Notes under the pieces: model-generated | What the model saw: the letters and a program-made list of their open reading frames with translations, nothing else | Databases searched by the model: none | What the model was told of the DNA's origin: nothing | NCBI RefSeq assembly: GCF_046630445.1 | Contig: NC_092341.1 | Span: forward strand, 292,124,501 to 292,188,500 | Direction of reading: 5' to 3' | DNA: 64,000 bases | DNA from: Rutidosis leptorrhynchoides | Taxonomy: Eukaryota > Streptophyta > Magnoliopsida > Asterales > Asteraceae | Made by a program: the position numbers and the translations under genes | Shown here: one piece after another, positions 37,999 to 53,500 of the stretch | How the letters are laid out: each line of letters opens with the position of its first letter | How positions within the stretch are numbered: position 1 is the first letter of the stretch

Positions 37999-39212
37999 TT
38001 ATGAGTAATTCTAAACTTTTTTTCGTCGTTCTCTTGTTCCTCATTGGATGTTGTTTGTATATGTCTTCAGCGTTGATTGCAAGTTCTGGCGACTTTAACC
38101 CTCTTTAGCCATCGTTCTCGCGGTGGAAAGGGTTAAGGTTGATTGTTTTCTTTCTTCTGTCGGTGACGTAGTTCCCCATATTTTCGGCTGCTTTTCTAGC
38201 ATTTTTTTCGGCGGTGTTATTCCTTTTCCCTAGTGGCGAAGGCGCATTCCGGTGGTCGTAGTCATTATCCACCACCATTCTCGTGGTGGATCCGATGACA
38301 GCTGCTTTAATCTCCTCCTTTTAGCCTCTTTTCACAGCCCCTACAGGCATACTTTTCTTGTCGGATCTGACAATATTGGTGGTTTCCGGTGGTGCACCAC
38401 CTTGTTGGTGGTGGACACCGGAGGTAGTAACTCTAATTGGTTCAACTGCCGGTGTCCTTGCCGGGGAACTTGCCATTGCTGGATTTGTTCGGCATGATGA
38501 CGTCGATGGTGTACCACACACTTGGTTTGGCCACTGGTTGTTGTCTTTTCTGATTGGGTTCTTGTCCGTTGCCGGTTTTTTGGTGCATCTCCACCCTGTT
38601 GGGGTAAAGGTGGTTGGTGGTGGTGGAAGAGGTAGCTTTTCTTTTCGTTGATGTGGTAGTTGGTCCATTACCCCGTTGGTGTGGACTGTCTTCATTAGTA
38701 GAGGGTGTAGGACGGTGTCAGTAGGCGAGTTTGGGTCACCGGCGGTGGTGCTGCAGGCACAGTCTTCTTGCCTGGGTTCGTTTATATTTCTAGTTGTACT
38801 GTCGGGGTTGTGCCAGGCGAGACTATCCCTGTTGGAGATCTAGTTTCTGCCCTGAAGGTGAGATGTGTGTTTTTGCGGACGGATTATATGTGGCAGCTTA
38901 AGCTGGACCGCGGAGGTCGGGTTTCTCTTTGGTTATTGTGTTGTGGTGGTGGTCGGCTTTCTCCAGGTCATCATCATTGTTTGTTTTTTTGTTTGTACGT
39001 TTGTTGTATTTAGTACAACTGATACTTTAGTTTGGTTTGCTGTAGTTTTAGTGTTGCTTTATATCATGGCTAAATGTATTCCCAATCTGTTGGCGGCGTT
39101 TGTATAGGTTTGTTTAGTTTGACTAGGGTTCATGTTTAATTTTTTTATTGTTTTGTATTTGTTACTATCCGGATCAGTTATTAACGTTATTACACTTTTC
39201 GAAAAAGAAAAC
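37999..39212 (+). other. GC-richer block, possibly LINE-derived
   Basis: This stretch is richer in G and C than its surroundings and full of ggtgg and ccggtgg words. It contains short overlapping open frames that resemble nothing I know (for example 38358-38651). It ends in cacttttcgaaaaagaaaa and is bounded by an 8-bp direct repeat ctaaaatt (37991-37998 and 39213-39220). The composition recalls 5' regions of plant L1 elements. No ORF1 or RT motif is present. Confidence 0.3.
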
Positions 39213-41280
39213 CTAAAATTACTAGGCATAGCTACCTTACGTGTAGGGGTAGCCCCTATCTACGAGTACATTGTATCATTTTAGTTAGGGACGTCTCGTT
39301 GATTCCAATTTTCCATACGAGCCCAATTCAATTAATAAAAAAGATAGACTTTTATCTACAAAGTTTTAAATATATGTAAGAATAAGTTCAGTAATGAAAG
39401 GATCCGTTCATATACATTATAAACGATTCACAATAGTTGATTACATCGCGAGGTATTTGACCTCTATATGATACATTTTACAGACATTGCATTCGTTTTT
39501 AAAAGACAAACTTTCTTTACACCGAAAGTTGACAGTATGCATACCGTTTCATAATACATTCAACTATAATTGACTTAACAATAATCTTGAGGAACTCAAC
39601 GAATCGAATGCAACGTTTTTTGAAAATATGCCATGAATGACTCCAAATAATATCCTTAAAATGAGCTAATGCACAGCGGAAGATTTCTTTAATACCTGAG
39701 AATAAACATGCTTTAAAGTGTCAACCAAAAGGTTGGTGAGTTCATTATTTTATCATAAACAATCATTTTTCATCATTTTAATAGACCACAAGATCTCCAG
39801 ATATATAATTGTGCACGTAACCCGAGTACAAAATAACACGCGTAACCCGCGAATTAAAAATCCATCTCATATCAGGCATTTCGCATAAACTGCATAGAGA
39901 TAAAAATCATTCATATGGTGAACACCTGGTAACCGACATTAATAGAACGCGTCTAGAATATCCCCATCATTCCGGGACTCTCATCGGACATGATAAAATC
40001 TAAGTACTAAAGCATCCGTAACCCGGATGGGGTTTGTTAGGCCCAATAGATCTATCTTTAGGATTCGCGTCAATTAGGGTTTCTGTTCTCTAATTCTTAG
40101 ATTACCAGACTAAAAAGGGTGATATTCGGTTTAATAATTCAACCACAGAATGTAGTTTTAAGTACTTGTGTCTATTTCGTAAAACATTCATAAAAACAGC
40201 GCATGTATTCTCAGTCCCAAAAATATATATAAAAAGGGAGTAATGAAACTCACCATACTGTATTTCGTAGTAAAAATACATATGACGTCATTGAACAAGT
40301 GCATGGTTGGCCTCGGATTCACGAACCTATGTTAATTATATATATTTATATGTTGGTCAATATTTGTCTAACAATTTAGGTCAGGTCATAGTGTATCACA
40401 ATCCTAATGCTCGAGACTAATATGCAACAGTCAACAAAAAGTCAACTTGACCCAAAATGATTTTCCGAAATCCATACATGATTATCATATAACTTAAATA
40501 TCGTGGTTTTATATATATTTAATATTTTTAACCGGTTTTATGAAAGTAAATAATAAAAGTCATTTGTTAATAAAAATTTATATTTAAAATTTATATATGA
40601 TAAAAATATACTTTTATATATCTTAAGTAATAAAATTTATAATGTTCATTTAATATAGCGATAAGTATTATTAATGTAAATATATTACGTGTAATAAAAT
40701 ATCTTTGTATTACATATTTATTTGATAAAATAATATCGATATCGATAACAATAATAATTAGAAGTTTTATTATTTTGTAATAATAGTTATTATTATTCTG
40801 CTAATAAAATATCTATATTTATATTTACTAAAAATGATATTAAAATGATAATTTTTATTAATAATAGTACTAAGCTGGTAATAATAATGATATTTTATAA
40901 TAACAATGATATTTCTATTAAAAATGATAATTTTAGTAAAAATGATAGTTTTAATATTAATAATACTTTTAATAATAATAAAATGATAAAAATAATAAGA
41001 ACGATAATTTTATCTAATTCAATATCTTACAATATTTTAATTTCATCATGATACTCATACTCATTATTTCCTAATCGATTTGTTTAATATCTTGTAGTCG
41101 TCTTTTATATCGCATTCATAATAATGATAATAATATTAGTCATAATAGTTAGATGATACTAATATCAATTTTAATGATAATAATACTAATAATAATAATT
41201 ATTATAATAACATTAATGATAATACTTAAAACTATTTTAATGATAGTAATAATATAAAAAAAATAATGATAATATTAATA

Positions 41281-41283
41281 ATG

Positions 41284-41347
<64 letters not shown>

Positions 41348-41352
41348 TAATA

Positions 41353-41432
<80 letters not shown>
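41281..41432. repeat. (TAA)n microsatellite inside the solo LTR
   Basis: A nearly pure AAT/TAA tract of about 150 bp with a few GAT/CAA interruptions, in a wider AAT-rich area (40740-41500). The poly-Ile frame across it is an artefact. Confidence 0.95.
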
Positions 41433-42146
41433 TAGATAAAAATTAGAACGACGATAATAACGACGATAATAATAATCATTTTTAATAATAATACAAAAAT
41501 TCAATTGACTATATCTTCTAATCCGTTCATCGAAACCATTCGATATCTAAATGAAAAGTTCTTAATTTTTCGCTAGCTTTCCAACAACATGCATATCTTA
41601 TACCTTATCTCAACTGCATATGTAACTAATTCAAGATTCAACATAACCTATCTAATGGAAATGTCAAAAGTACAATCATGCATAATCCTATATCCTCGAG
41701 CACTAGTCAGGGATACACTATTAGTATGTAAAAATTAAATTATGAGTGCTTACGTATCAATATTGAGATTCAATATTGCAGGAAAGGTACGTAGACGCAA
41801 CGGAGACTATAAACACTAGGTTGACCTCACGAGCATACCCATGATCCATACCCATAACCTCCATAGCTATAACCCATAATTTCCTTAGTCCTCTCCTACT
41901 CGAAAAAACTCATTTTTGAAATCACGCGAGCAGAACCTCGTCGTAGTATTTTATGTATATCACTACTAATATCACTCCTAATACTTATAATAATAATAGT
42001 AAGATTAATAATAATAATCTTAATAATTAATAATAATATATAATATATAATATATACTCCGTATATGTGTGAGATCGAGAGATAGATAGAATGAATTCCA
42101 TCCGGACTAAAAACGCGTTTTAAAGGAAATGGGAGCTCACCAAACA

Positions 42147-42197
42147 CACCATGCGATCGCATGGTGTCTCTCCTTTATAGCCATGCGATCGCATGGC
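42147..42197 (-). promoter_or_regulatory. Paired GCGATCGC-centred palindromes in the solo LTR
   Basis: A perfect 20-bp palindrome at 42147-42166 (caccatgcgatcgcatggtg) and a perfect 18-bp palindrome at 42180-42197 (gccatgcgatcgcatggc). They match the pairs in the two Athila-type LTRs. A TATAAAGG on the minus strand lies between them (42171-42179). Confidence 0.5.
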
Positions 42198-43680
42198 AAC
42201 AACTTTACAGCTCAAACGCATTCTTTCTTCTACCGACGATTTATTTGTAACATATGTTATATTTATATATTATTTAATATATAATATATTTATTCGTTAG
42301 AATTAATAAAATATTATATTATATTCTCGTGCATAGTTAATTTGTAATTTTAATTCCAATGAGTCGTATGTTGTCACTCGACTTATGTACCACTTTCGGT
42401 TTTTCGAACGCACTTTCGTACGTTTAGATAACTAGCCTTTTACGTTACACGACGTGTACCCTTATTAATAATTTGACTTACTCATCAATAAATTACCTTA
42501 TAAAAAATGTAATTTATAAAATTGAGCGTTGTGGTCATTTGCTTCTATAAATCAGTGACTCGTTGTTTATCAAAATATATTATTTTAAATCAGGACGTTT
42601 TATGACTAAGTTAAAATATATATTTTTTTATATTTTCATTTCGAAATATAAATTTGGGACAATATATAATATATAGTTTTTCAAAACTAATAATATTCAA
42701 ATTTATATATCTTGAAATCGTTTAAGTAATAAGAAATATTATTTCGTAACATTTGTATTTTTAAAGTTTAAAATTGATATACTTTATTTATATAAAAATG
42801 TTTACAAAGACATTTTAATATTCCAATTACTTTATATTCCAAATCATTTTATTACAAAGGTTATAATAGAAGAAGTTGTTATGTCATAAGACGTTCTTAA
42901 AAAGTCAATTATATCGAAATGACGTTTTCGTTTATGAACGTAAAATCATATATGAATCATATCAGGTTTCAAGGTTTTAACTTCTAGTTTAATCATGACT
43001 CGTAGGATTAAGTCTAAAGACAAAATCAAACGTAAGGAATCATTTTAATGTAAAATATCGATCTATTTAACTTGTCAATATCTATTTTCTAATTTACCTA
43101 TATTCCCTAATTTCACTTTCACAATACCTAATATGAAGGTTAATTAATTTATCTTATCAAAAGTCACGAGACAATTATTGTAAGGCATATATTGGAATTT
43201 AACAGAAATTTTCACCAATCTGACTTGCTCTCGCTACTTGACACTTTGTCCTTACTCGAAGATCACTTTACCATTTATTCCTAATATCGTTAAAAAGGAA
43301 AGGTTTTCTAAATCAAAATGGACCTCTTAACAGAGACTCGTAATCATAATTCAATGTATCTGATAAATCAATCATTTGATATCATCTTCTAATTCTATCG
43401 ATAATTATTTGAATATATTTTGAAACAAATACGTTTATGTAAAGTATTATACGTCTAATACTTTGTTAATGTTTTCAAGCTATAATATATACACATATAC
43501 ATATATATTTGTATCCGTTTATCTAATGGTTCGTGAATCGTCGAAGTTTGGTCGAGGTTAAATGAATGTATGAACACAGTTTAAGATTCTTGAATTTTAA
43601 GTTAACAAACTTTGCTTATTGTGTCGGAAACATATAAAGATTAAAGTTTAAATTTGTTCGAAAATTTCCGGGTCGTCACA

Positions 43681-44136
43681 AGTAATACTAGAAAAATTAG
43701 ATTAAATACCAGCATCAATCATAACAATATTTTTCATAAGTACCACATATTGTTGGATTATAGGCCCTTTTGAATTATGGGTCCTGTGCGAGCGCACGTG
43801 TTGCACGTCTTCAAATCCGCCCCTGATTTTAGTGTAGTATAATATGATTTTTGCATTATAATATATTAAATTCTCAAATTATGTCTTCTTTGTAAGTGCT
43901 ACCATTCAAAGAAATCTGGTATATAATTATTGGAGAAATCAATATATTGATAATGTCGAATCAGGATAGATAATATTGGTCATTTCAATCATAAATTTGT
44001 CGCTGTGCCACTGCCAATTTCGACGTTACGCCTCAATATGTTCCACCAAAAGATTGTACATCCTATTGACCAATATTAGAATCAATCAAACGTTCTATAT
44101 CTAGCTAGTTAAGGTTTTATGTTTAAATCCCTTTCA
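43681..44136. other. Intergenic stretch, no gene seen
   Basis: AT-rich single-copy-looking sequence between the solo LTR and the LINE. I see no ORF, repeat or terminal motif. Confidence 0.5.
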
Positions 44137-45424
44137 ATAAAATTTCGTACTTTTTTTTTCGAAAAGACAAAAATTTATTATAAAACAAGCCAAGAAATTT
44201 GGCCCAAGAGCAACTGTACAGAGTGGGCAAGCCCACCCCAAAAATATACAACTATAAACAGGACACTAACCTGAACATATATGCATACTACGAAATTGGC
44301 TAGTCCCATGAACATACAGACAAATGCCCACATTGCAAACCAAAATAAAAACAATATGGGACCAACAAGCACACAATAACAGCAACACTACTAAGGGATT
44401 AACCATGCCTCCTACAGAGAGGATCTTGGATCCGAAATCCATTTCGTCCATTCTATTTTTTTGTTCTTCATTCTCCTCGCGATCCATTCATAACTTTTAA
44501 TTTGGATTTCGTTGAGCGCCACATGACCATTCCACGATTTATTTTTTAACACGTTAGAGTTTCTATTCTTCCAAATTAAATAACCACACGTCCACTCAAC
44601 GGCTTGCCAAATTTTACTCACCGAGGGTGAAAGCGTTTGGTTGAGGTTTCCCATGAAAGCATCACTAATGCATAAATTTGTGACATTATATACACCCCAC
44701 CATTTGAAAACCTTTTCCCAAACCTCGAAAGCATGCTTACATAGAATTAAACTATGTTCAACTGATTCCACGTCGTCATCGCACAACGGACAATGGGTGG
44801 AATGGAGATCAACACCCCGTTTATCTAGCTCTAATCTTACCGGTAGCCGTCGAAGTTTAGCTCCACGTGAAGATTTCAACTTTTTTGGTACCAAATTATT
44901 TCTTAATGTTTCCGGTTGAACAGTTTGGTTCACAAGTCTCGCCTCCTCGATTGCTTTTGTAAGTATATTTGTATTGAAATTCCCGTTACTCGATAAATTC
45001 CACTTCCAGCGATCATTTGTACCTGTTTTAAGCTCGAAATTTTCCAGCAAGCAAATTAACTGATCGAGATCACCTACTTCTCTTCTCGTTGGACTTCTGA
45101 TCCACTTCCAGTTGTATTCAAACCGATCCCCACTCCATGCGATTCTGTCACTAATTTTGCAATTGTTTTCAGATTCAAGTCTCCACAATCTATAGAATTC
45201 GTCTTTCAGCATGTAGTCTCCAAGCCTTATATCATTCCAAAAGGACGTTGATGAGCCATCCCCAATCACTCGAACAAAGGATTTTTTGTAAGCTACGCCA
45301 TGGTTTTCAATGGAAGTACCTGCAACAATAATATTATGCCACATTCCTCCCGAAAGGTTGGACCGAAGTCTATCCTCTTCCGAAAGGCCACCATTTCCCG
45401 TTACTCGATAAAATTTCGTACTTT
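44137..45424 (-). mobile_element. 5'-truncated L1-type LINE with 17-bp target duplication
   Basis: The body (44154-45407, 1254 bp) is flanked by the perfect 17-bp duplication ATAAAATTTCGTACTTT (44137-44153 and 45408-45424). On the minus strand it ends in a short A tract. The body holds the 3' end of ORF2, so it is a typical 5'-truncated insertion made by target-primed reverse transcription. Confidence 0.92.
44412..45407 (-). pseudogene. LINE ORF2 C-terminal part (reverse-transcriptase zinc-binding region)
   Basis: The frame is open from the truncated 5' edge (45407) to a stop at 44412, about 331 residues. It contains the region typical of plant L1 ORF2 ends: GDGSSTSFWNDIRLGD (an RVT-linked segment), then the zf-RVT domain LPVRLELDKRGVDLHSTHCP with CPLC...E..EHSLILC...AFEVWEKVFKWW. 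The RT and endonuclease domains are missing. No interruptions are seen in the remaining part, so it is fairly young but cannot move alone. Confidence 0.88.
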
Positions 45425-46382
45425 CTTCTTGTTGAGACTAGAAACGTGAACAAAAATTGAATGATCAGTGACAGATCACAAAACATCTTTGTGTATCGTT
45501 CTCTCAAACAAAGAGCATTCATCAACCACAAGCTCATAGCTTCACAATCATGGAATTTTAACTTCAGTTAAGTTTATCCGTAGTGGGTGGGCATACACGC
45601 CTACTTGATATATGTATGTTGGTGTTTGTTTGTATATGTATATTATTAATTGAATATTTGAATATATCTTTATAACAAACATCTCATGATTAGATAATAG
45701 AAAATGAACTTTTGATAGAAGAAAATGAACTTTTGATAGAAGAAGAACAACATCACATCCCAAAAACACTAATTAAAAAAGAAAGATATTACTCCTCGTT
45801 CCAAAAAAAATTGTTCAGCATACTATTTTTATTTATCTACAAAAATATTGTTCCCTACTCTGAATAATCACATAAAACCACTGAAGTTCCAACTTTACCG
45901 GTTTATTATTGAAAATGTAACATTATAAATGTCAGTTATTTTAATAATTACTTTTTAAGACTGCTATTAAGCAAATATTGCATTTTTAGCCAAAAAGTGA
46001 AAACTACATGTGAGGTCGTGACGTGACAATGTCACTATTTGACCTTCATAAACACATAATGTCAAAATTTCCGTGTCAAACATTTGTAGGGTTCACATAT
46101 TTTTTCTTTTTACATTTTATTATATAAAATTAAATTATTTAATAAATAATAATAATAATTTAATATTAAAAAAATACAAACTACTAAATTCGAAAAAAAA
46201 ATACTTGAAATAAAAATAATACATTTATAAAACATTACATAAACTAGATAATAAACTTTATAGATTTATATAATAATTAAAATATAATGTACTTGTGTTA
46301 ATTAAAAAGAAAAAAATTGTGCTCAAATTAAGAGGTATTTAGTCCAGAAAACAATAAACAAGAAATATTTCATTTAATGAAA
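45425..46382. other. Intergenic AT-rich stretch
   Basis: No gene is supported. Near 45791-45816, ctcctcgttccaaaaaaaattgttc resembles one end of a Stowaway-like MITE; the other end was not found. A short direct duplication (gaaaatgaacttttgatagaa) lies at 45700-45745. Confidence 0.4.
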
Positions 46383-46510
46383 GGGGATGATTCTAACACA
46401 CAATTTTTTGATTCTCACACATCTATTTTAACCTTTTACTCTTCTAATAATACTCCATTTCTTTAAATTGGTGTGTGAGGATTAAAAAAGTGTGTGTGAG
46501 AATCATCCCC
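46383..46510. mobile_element. Small MITE with about 45-bp inverted ends
   Basis: The left end GGGGATGATTCTAACACACA and the reverse complement of the right end GGGGATGATTCTCACACACA pair over about 45 bases with few mismatches. Total length is 128 bp with almost no loop. The superfamily is not clear, because no convincing target duplication is seen. Confidence 0.75.
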
Positions 46511-46879
46511 CTGAATGAAAAGACAAACTAGACAAGATAATAATATATTATAAAGTCGGAAGAGTAAATTTTATTATATAAGATTTTATCTTTTAACCTA
46601 TTGAATTAATTAATTAAATAAATTATTTACAATCCACAATAACTGTAGTATGGGTCTGAATGTATAAAATTACATGATTTATCGTAGTGTGACATTAAGT
46701 TGTACGAAATTATTTATAGGTTAAGTATATACATTGAATTTATCATTCACAAATAGGGATGGTACATATGCTTAATAAAAATATATTAAAAACATTAAAA
46801 AGACAGTTCGTTCGAAAATATGATGTCACTGCGCAATACAATAATAACACGAGTCAACGCCAAATTAAGATGTGCCAAG

Positions 46880-46880
<1 letters not shown>

Positions 46881-46962
<82 letters not shown>
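46881..46962. repeat. (TA)n microsatellite
   Basis: An uninterrupted TA tract abutting the left end of the fold-back element at 46963. Confidence 0.95.
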
Positions 46963-46966
<4 letters not shown>

Positions 46967-47450
46967 TTGTAATCACTTGCATCCATAAATTAGCTTGAAA
47001 ACAAAGGGACCAATGAGATGGCGACATGTGACGCGAAAATCACATGTGATTGAAAAAAAAAAATTCGAAATTTTTTTTTTTAAATTTTTTTTTCGAAAAT
47101 TTTTTTTTTCAAATTTTTTTTCCGAAAATTTTTTTTTCGAAATTTTTTTTTTAAAAAAATCATATGTGATTATGCATGTCAATCACATGTGATTGTAAAC
47201 CCAATCACATATGATTATGCATGGCAAATCCAATCACATGTAATTGTGCAGGTAAATCACATGTGATTGTAAAAAAAAAAAATTTAAAATTTTTTTTTTT
47301 TTTTAAAATTTCGAAAAAAAAATTTGAAATTTTTTTTTTCAAAAAAAAAGTTTTGAATTTTTTTCAATCACATGTGATTTTCGCGACACGTGTCGCGCTC
47401 TCATTGGTCCCTTGAATCTCAACTTAATTTATGGACTCAAATGAATATTC

Positions 47451-47455
<5 letters not shown>
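46963..47455. mobile_element. Fold-back element with seven AATCACATGTGATT-type palindromes
   Basis: Inverted ends of about 90 bp: left TATGAG...CCATAAATTAGCTTGA...GGGACCAATGAGA and the reverse complement of the right end ATATGAGG...CCATAAATTAAGTTGA...GGGACCAATGAGA. Inside are seven copies or variants of AATCACATGTGATT (near 47039, 47157, 47180, 47201, 47231, 47255 and 47363) and long A/T homopolymer stretches that pair with each other. No coding capacity. (TA)n tracts lie on both sides. Confidence 0.75.

Positions 47456-47535
<80 letters not shown>
47456..47535. repeat. (TA)n microsatellite
   Basis: An uninterrupted TA tract of about 80 bp between two fold-back elements. Confidence 0.95.
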
Positions 47536-49655
<2,120 letters not shown>

Positions 49656-50558
49656 ATGGCTCAGAACAAGACACCCTCCATATCTGCTGTTGACAGGAAA
49701 ACATATGTCTTTCTCAATGAGCTTGAATTAAGCAAGCAATCACAGGTGCAGGTCATGATCTGCAGAAGTTGGGATACACATACAATTTATGGCAGGTATT
49801 TGGGGACCGAATTCATAGCTTCAGATGAGCAGGTATACAAATCTAAACTCACTTTGTAATAACGCATATCAAAGATGATGTTAGGTCAATATTGTTTGAA
49901 TAGGTTTCGTTATTATTATTTGTCGATTGTATTAATTGTGCAATTTCTTCTTATGTGTATGATGTTGCTCAAACATATAACTCAGGGGAATGTCATACAA
50001 TTAACTGCTAAAACTAATGTGGCGCACCACTTCATCCCATGCCTTAAGGACAAATTTGTTTACTTGCTAACCAACTTTGACTTCATATCTAATAGAGATG
50101 ACTACCATATTCTCAAGGACAAAGCCCTGATGATTGAGCTCACTGGGTCCACATTGTTGAGGAAACAGCCAAATGTTGACACAAGCCCGTTCATCTGTTA
50201 TCCCTTCCAATGTATTCAAATCGAAGACTTGAAACCAACTTTGGGAAAATTTTTCTTTGGTATTATTTTCTGCACCTTAATCTCTTATTTATTTGCATTG
50301 TCTGATTGCTTTGACCTATCTCATTATTTTGTTAGATGTGGTCGGCTATGCTGTGAATGTCACTAAACCCCACCCACGGGAATCGGCCAAAGAGATTGTT
50401 GAGTTTGACCTGGTGAATGAGCGTTACATATCTCATTTAAATGTTTACGTACATTTCAGTTTTATGCATACCTGTGTTTGTTGTAGTTTGTGTGATGACC
50501 TGTTTTTTGTGTGCAGGGGTAAAACGATACGGACAACACTATGGGGCGACTTGGGTGC

Positions 50559-53500
50559 TGTAGTGACCCGAACTTTTCCATGTTTATATATATTAATTGA
50601 GATTGATATTTACATGATTAAATGTTTCCAACATGTTAAGCAATCAAACTTGTTAAGACTTGATTAATTGAAATATGTTTCATATAGACAATTGACCACC
50701 CAAGTTGACCGGTGATTCACGAACGTTAAAACTTGTAAAAACTATATGATGACATATATATGGTTATAAATATAGTTAACATTATATTATGATAAGTAAA
50801 CATATCATTAAGTATATTAACAATGAACTACATATGTAAAAACAAGACTACTAACTTAATGATTTTTAAACGAGACATATATGTAACGATTATCGTTGTA
50901 AAGACATTTAATGTATATATATCATATTAAGAGATATTCATACATGATAATATCATGATAATATAATAATTTAAAATCTCTTTTGATATTATAAACATTG
51001 GGTTAACAACATTTAACAAGATCGTTAACCTAAAGGTTTCAAAACAACATTTACATGTAACGACTAACGATGACTTAACGACTCAGTTAAAATGTATATA
51101 CATGTAGTGTTTTAATATGTATTCATACACTTTTGAAAGACTTCAAGACACTTATCAAAATACTTCTACTTAACAAAAATGCTTACAATTACATCCTCGT
51201 TCAGTTTCATCAACAATTCTACTCGTATGCGCCCGTATTCGTACTCGTACAATACACAGCTTTTAGATGTATGTACTATTGGTATATACACTCCAATGAT
51301 CAGCTCTTAGCAGCCCATGTGAGTCACCTAACACATGTGGGAACCATCATTTGGCAACTAGCATGAAATATCTCATAAAATTACAAAAATATGAGTAATC
51401 ATTCATGACTTATTTACATGAAAACAAAATTACATATCCTTTATATCTAATCCATACACCAACGACTAAAAACACCTACAAACACTTTCATTCTTCAATT
51501 TTCTTCATCTAATTGATCTCTCTCAAGTTCTATCTTCAAGTTCTAAGTGTTCTTCATAAATTCCAAAAGTTCTAGTTTCATAAAATCAAGAATACTTTCA
51601 AGTTTGCTAGCTCACTTCCAATCTTGTAAGGTGATCATCCAACCTCAAGAAATCTTTGTTTCTTACAGTAGGTTATCATTCTAATACAAGGTAATAATCA
51701 TATTCAAACTTTGGTTCAATTTCTATAACTATAACAATCTTATTTCAAGTGATGATCTTACTTGAACTTGTTTTCGTGTCATGATTCTGCTTCAAGAACT
51801 TGGAGCCATCCAAGGATCCATTGAAGCTAGATCCATTTTTCCCTTTTCCAGTAGGTTTATCCAAGGAAATTAAGGTAGTAATGATGTTCATAACATCATT
51901 CGATTCATACATATAAAGCTATCTTATTCGAAGGTTTAAACTTGTAATCACTAGAACATAGTTTAGTTAATTCTAAACTTGTTCGCAAACAAAAGTTAAT
52001 CCTTCTAACTTGACTTTTAAAATCAACTAAACACATGTTCAATATCTATATGATATGCTAACTTAATGATTTAAAACCTGGAAACACGAAAAACACCGTA
52101 AAACCGGATTTACGCCGTCGTAGTAACACCGCGGGCTGTTTTGGGTTAGTTAATTAAAAACTATGATGAACTTTGATTTTAAAGTTGTTATTCTGAGAAA
52201 ATGATTTTTATTATGAACATGAAACTATATCCAAAAATTATGATTAAACTCAAAGTGGAAGTATGTTTTCTAAAATGGTCATCTAGACGTCGTTCTTTCG
52301 ACTGAAATGACTACCTTTACAAAAACGACTTGTAACTTATTTTTCCGACTATAAACCTATACTTTTCTGTTTAGATTCATAAAATAGAGTTCAATATGAA
52401 ACCATAGCAATTTGATTCACTCAAAACGGATTTAAAATGAAGAAGTTATGGGTAAAACAAGATTGGATAATTTTTCTCATTTTAGCTACGTGAAAATTGG
52501 TAACAAATCTATTCCAACCATAACTTAATCAACTTGTATTGTATATTATGTAATCTTGAGATACCATAGACACGTATACAATGTTTCGACCTATCATGTC
52601 GACACATCTATATATATTTCGGAACAACCATAGACACTCTATATGTGAATGTTGGAGTTAGCTATACAGGGTTGAGGTTGATTCCAAAATATATATAGTT
52701 TGAGTTGTGATCAATACTGAGATACGTATACACTGGGTCGTGGATTGATTCAAGATAATATTTATCGATTTATTTCTGTACATCTAACTGTGGACAACTA
52801 GTTGTAGGTTACTAACGAGGACAGCTGACTTAATAAACTTAAAACATCAAAATATATTAAAAGTGTTGTAAATATATTTTGAACATACTTTGATATATAT
52901 GTATATATTGTTATAGGTTCGTGAATCAACCAGTGGCCAAGTCTTACTTCCCGACGAAGTAAAAATCTGTGAAAGTGAGTTATAGTCCCACTTTTAAAAT
53001 CTAATATTTTTGGGATGAGAATACATGCAGGTTTTATAAATGATTTACAAAATAGACACAAGTACGTGAAACTACATTCTATGGTTGAATTATCGAAATC
53101 GAATATGCCCCTTTTTATTAAGTCTGGTAATCTAAGAATTAGGGAACAGACACCCTAATTGACGCGAATCCTAAAGATAGATCTATCGGGCCCAACAAGC
53201 CCCATCCAAAGTACCGGATGCTTTAGTACTTCGAAATTTATATCATATCCGAAGGGTGTCCCGGAATGATGGGGATATTCTTATATATGCATCTTGTTAA
53301 TGTCGGTTACCAGGTGTTCTCCATATGAATGATTTTTATCTCTATGTATGGGATGTGTATTGAAATATGAAATCTTGTGGTCTATTATTATGATTTGATA
53401 TATATAGGTTAAACCTATAACTCACCAACATTTTTGTTGACGTTTGAAGCATGTTTATTCTCAGGTGATTATTAAGAGCTTCCGCTGTCGCATACTTAAA

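Larger units (their letters stand above)
39395..43680 (-). repeat. Solo LTR of a Ty3/gypsy element (minus strand)
   Basis: It begins TGAAAGG and ends GTCACA on the plus strand and is flanked by a perfect AGTAA duplication (39390-39394 and 43681-43685). No internal region is attached, so it is a solo LTR left by recombination. Its left 750 bp are homologous, in reverse, to the 3' end of the chromovirus LTR (53050-53800). Its right end (minus strand TGTGACGACCCGGAA) corresponds to that LTR's start. The middle is different: it has AAT/TAA-rich stretches (40740-41500) and a 400-bp module (42140-42560) otherwise seen in the Athila-type LTRs. 4286 bp. Confidence 0.85.

Noticed and set aside
41232-41504. 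Poly-Ile ORF on the minus strand
   Set aside because: It is an artefact of the (TAA)n microsatellite inside the solo LTR.
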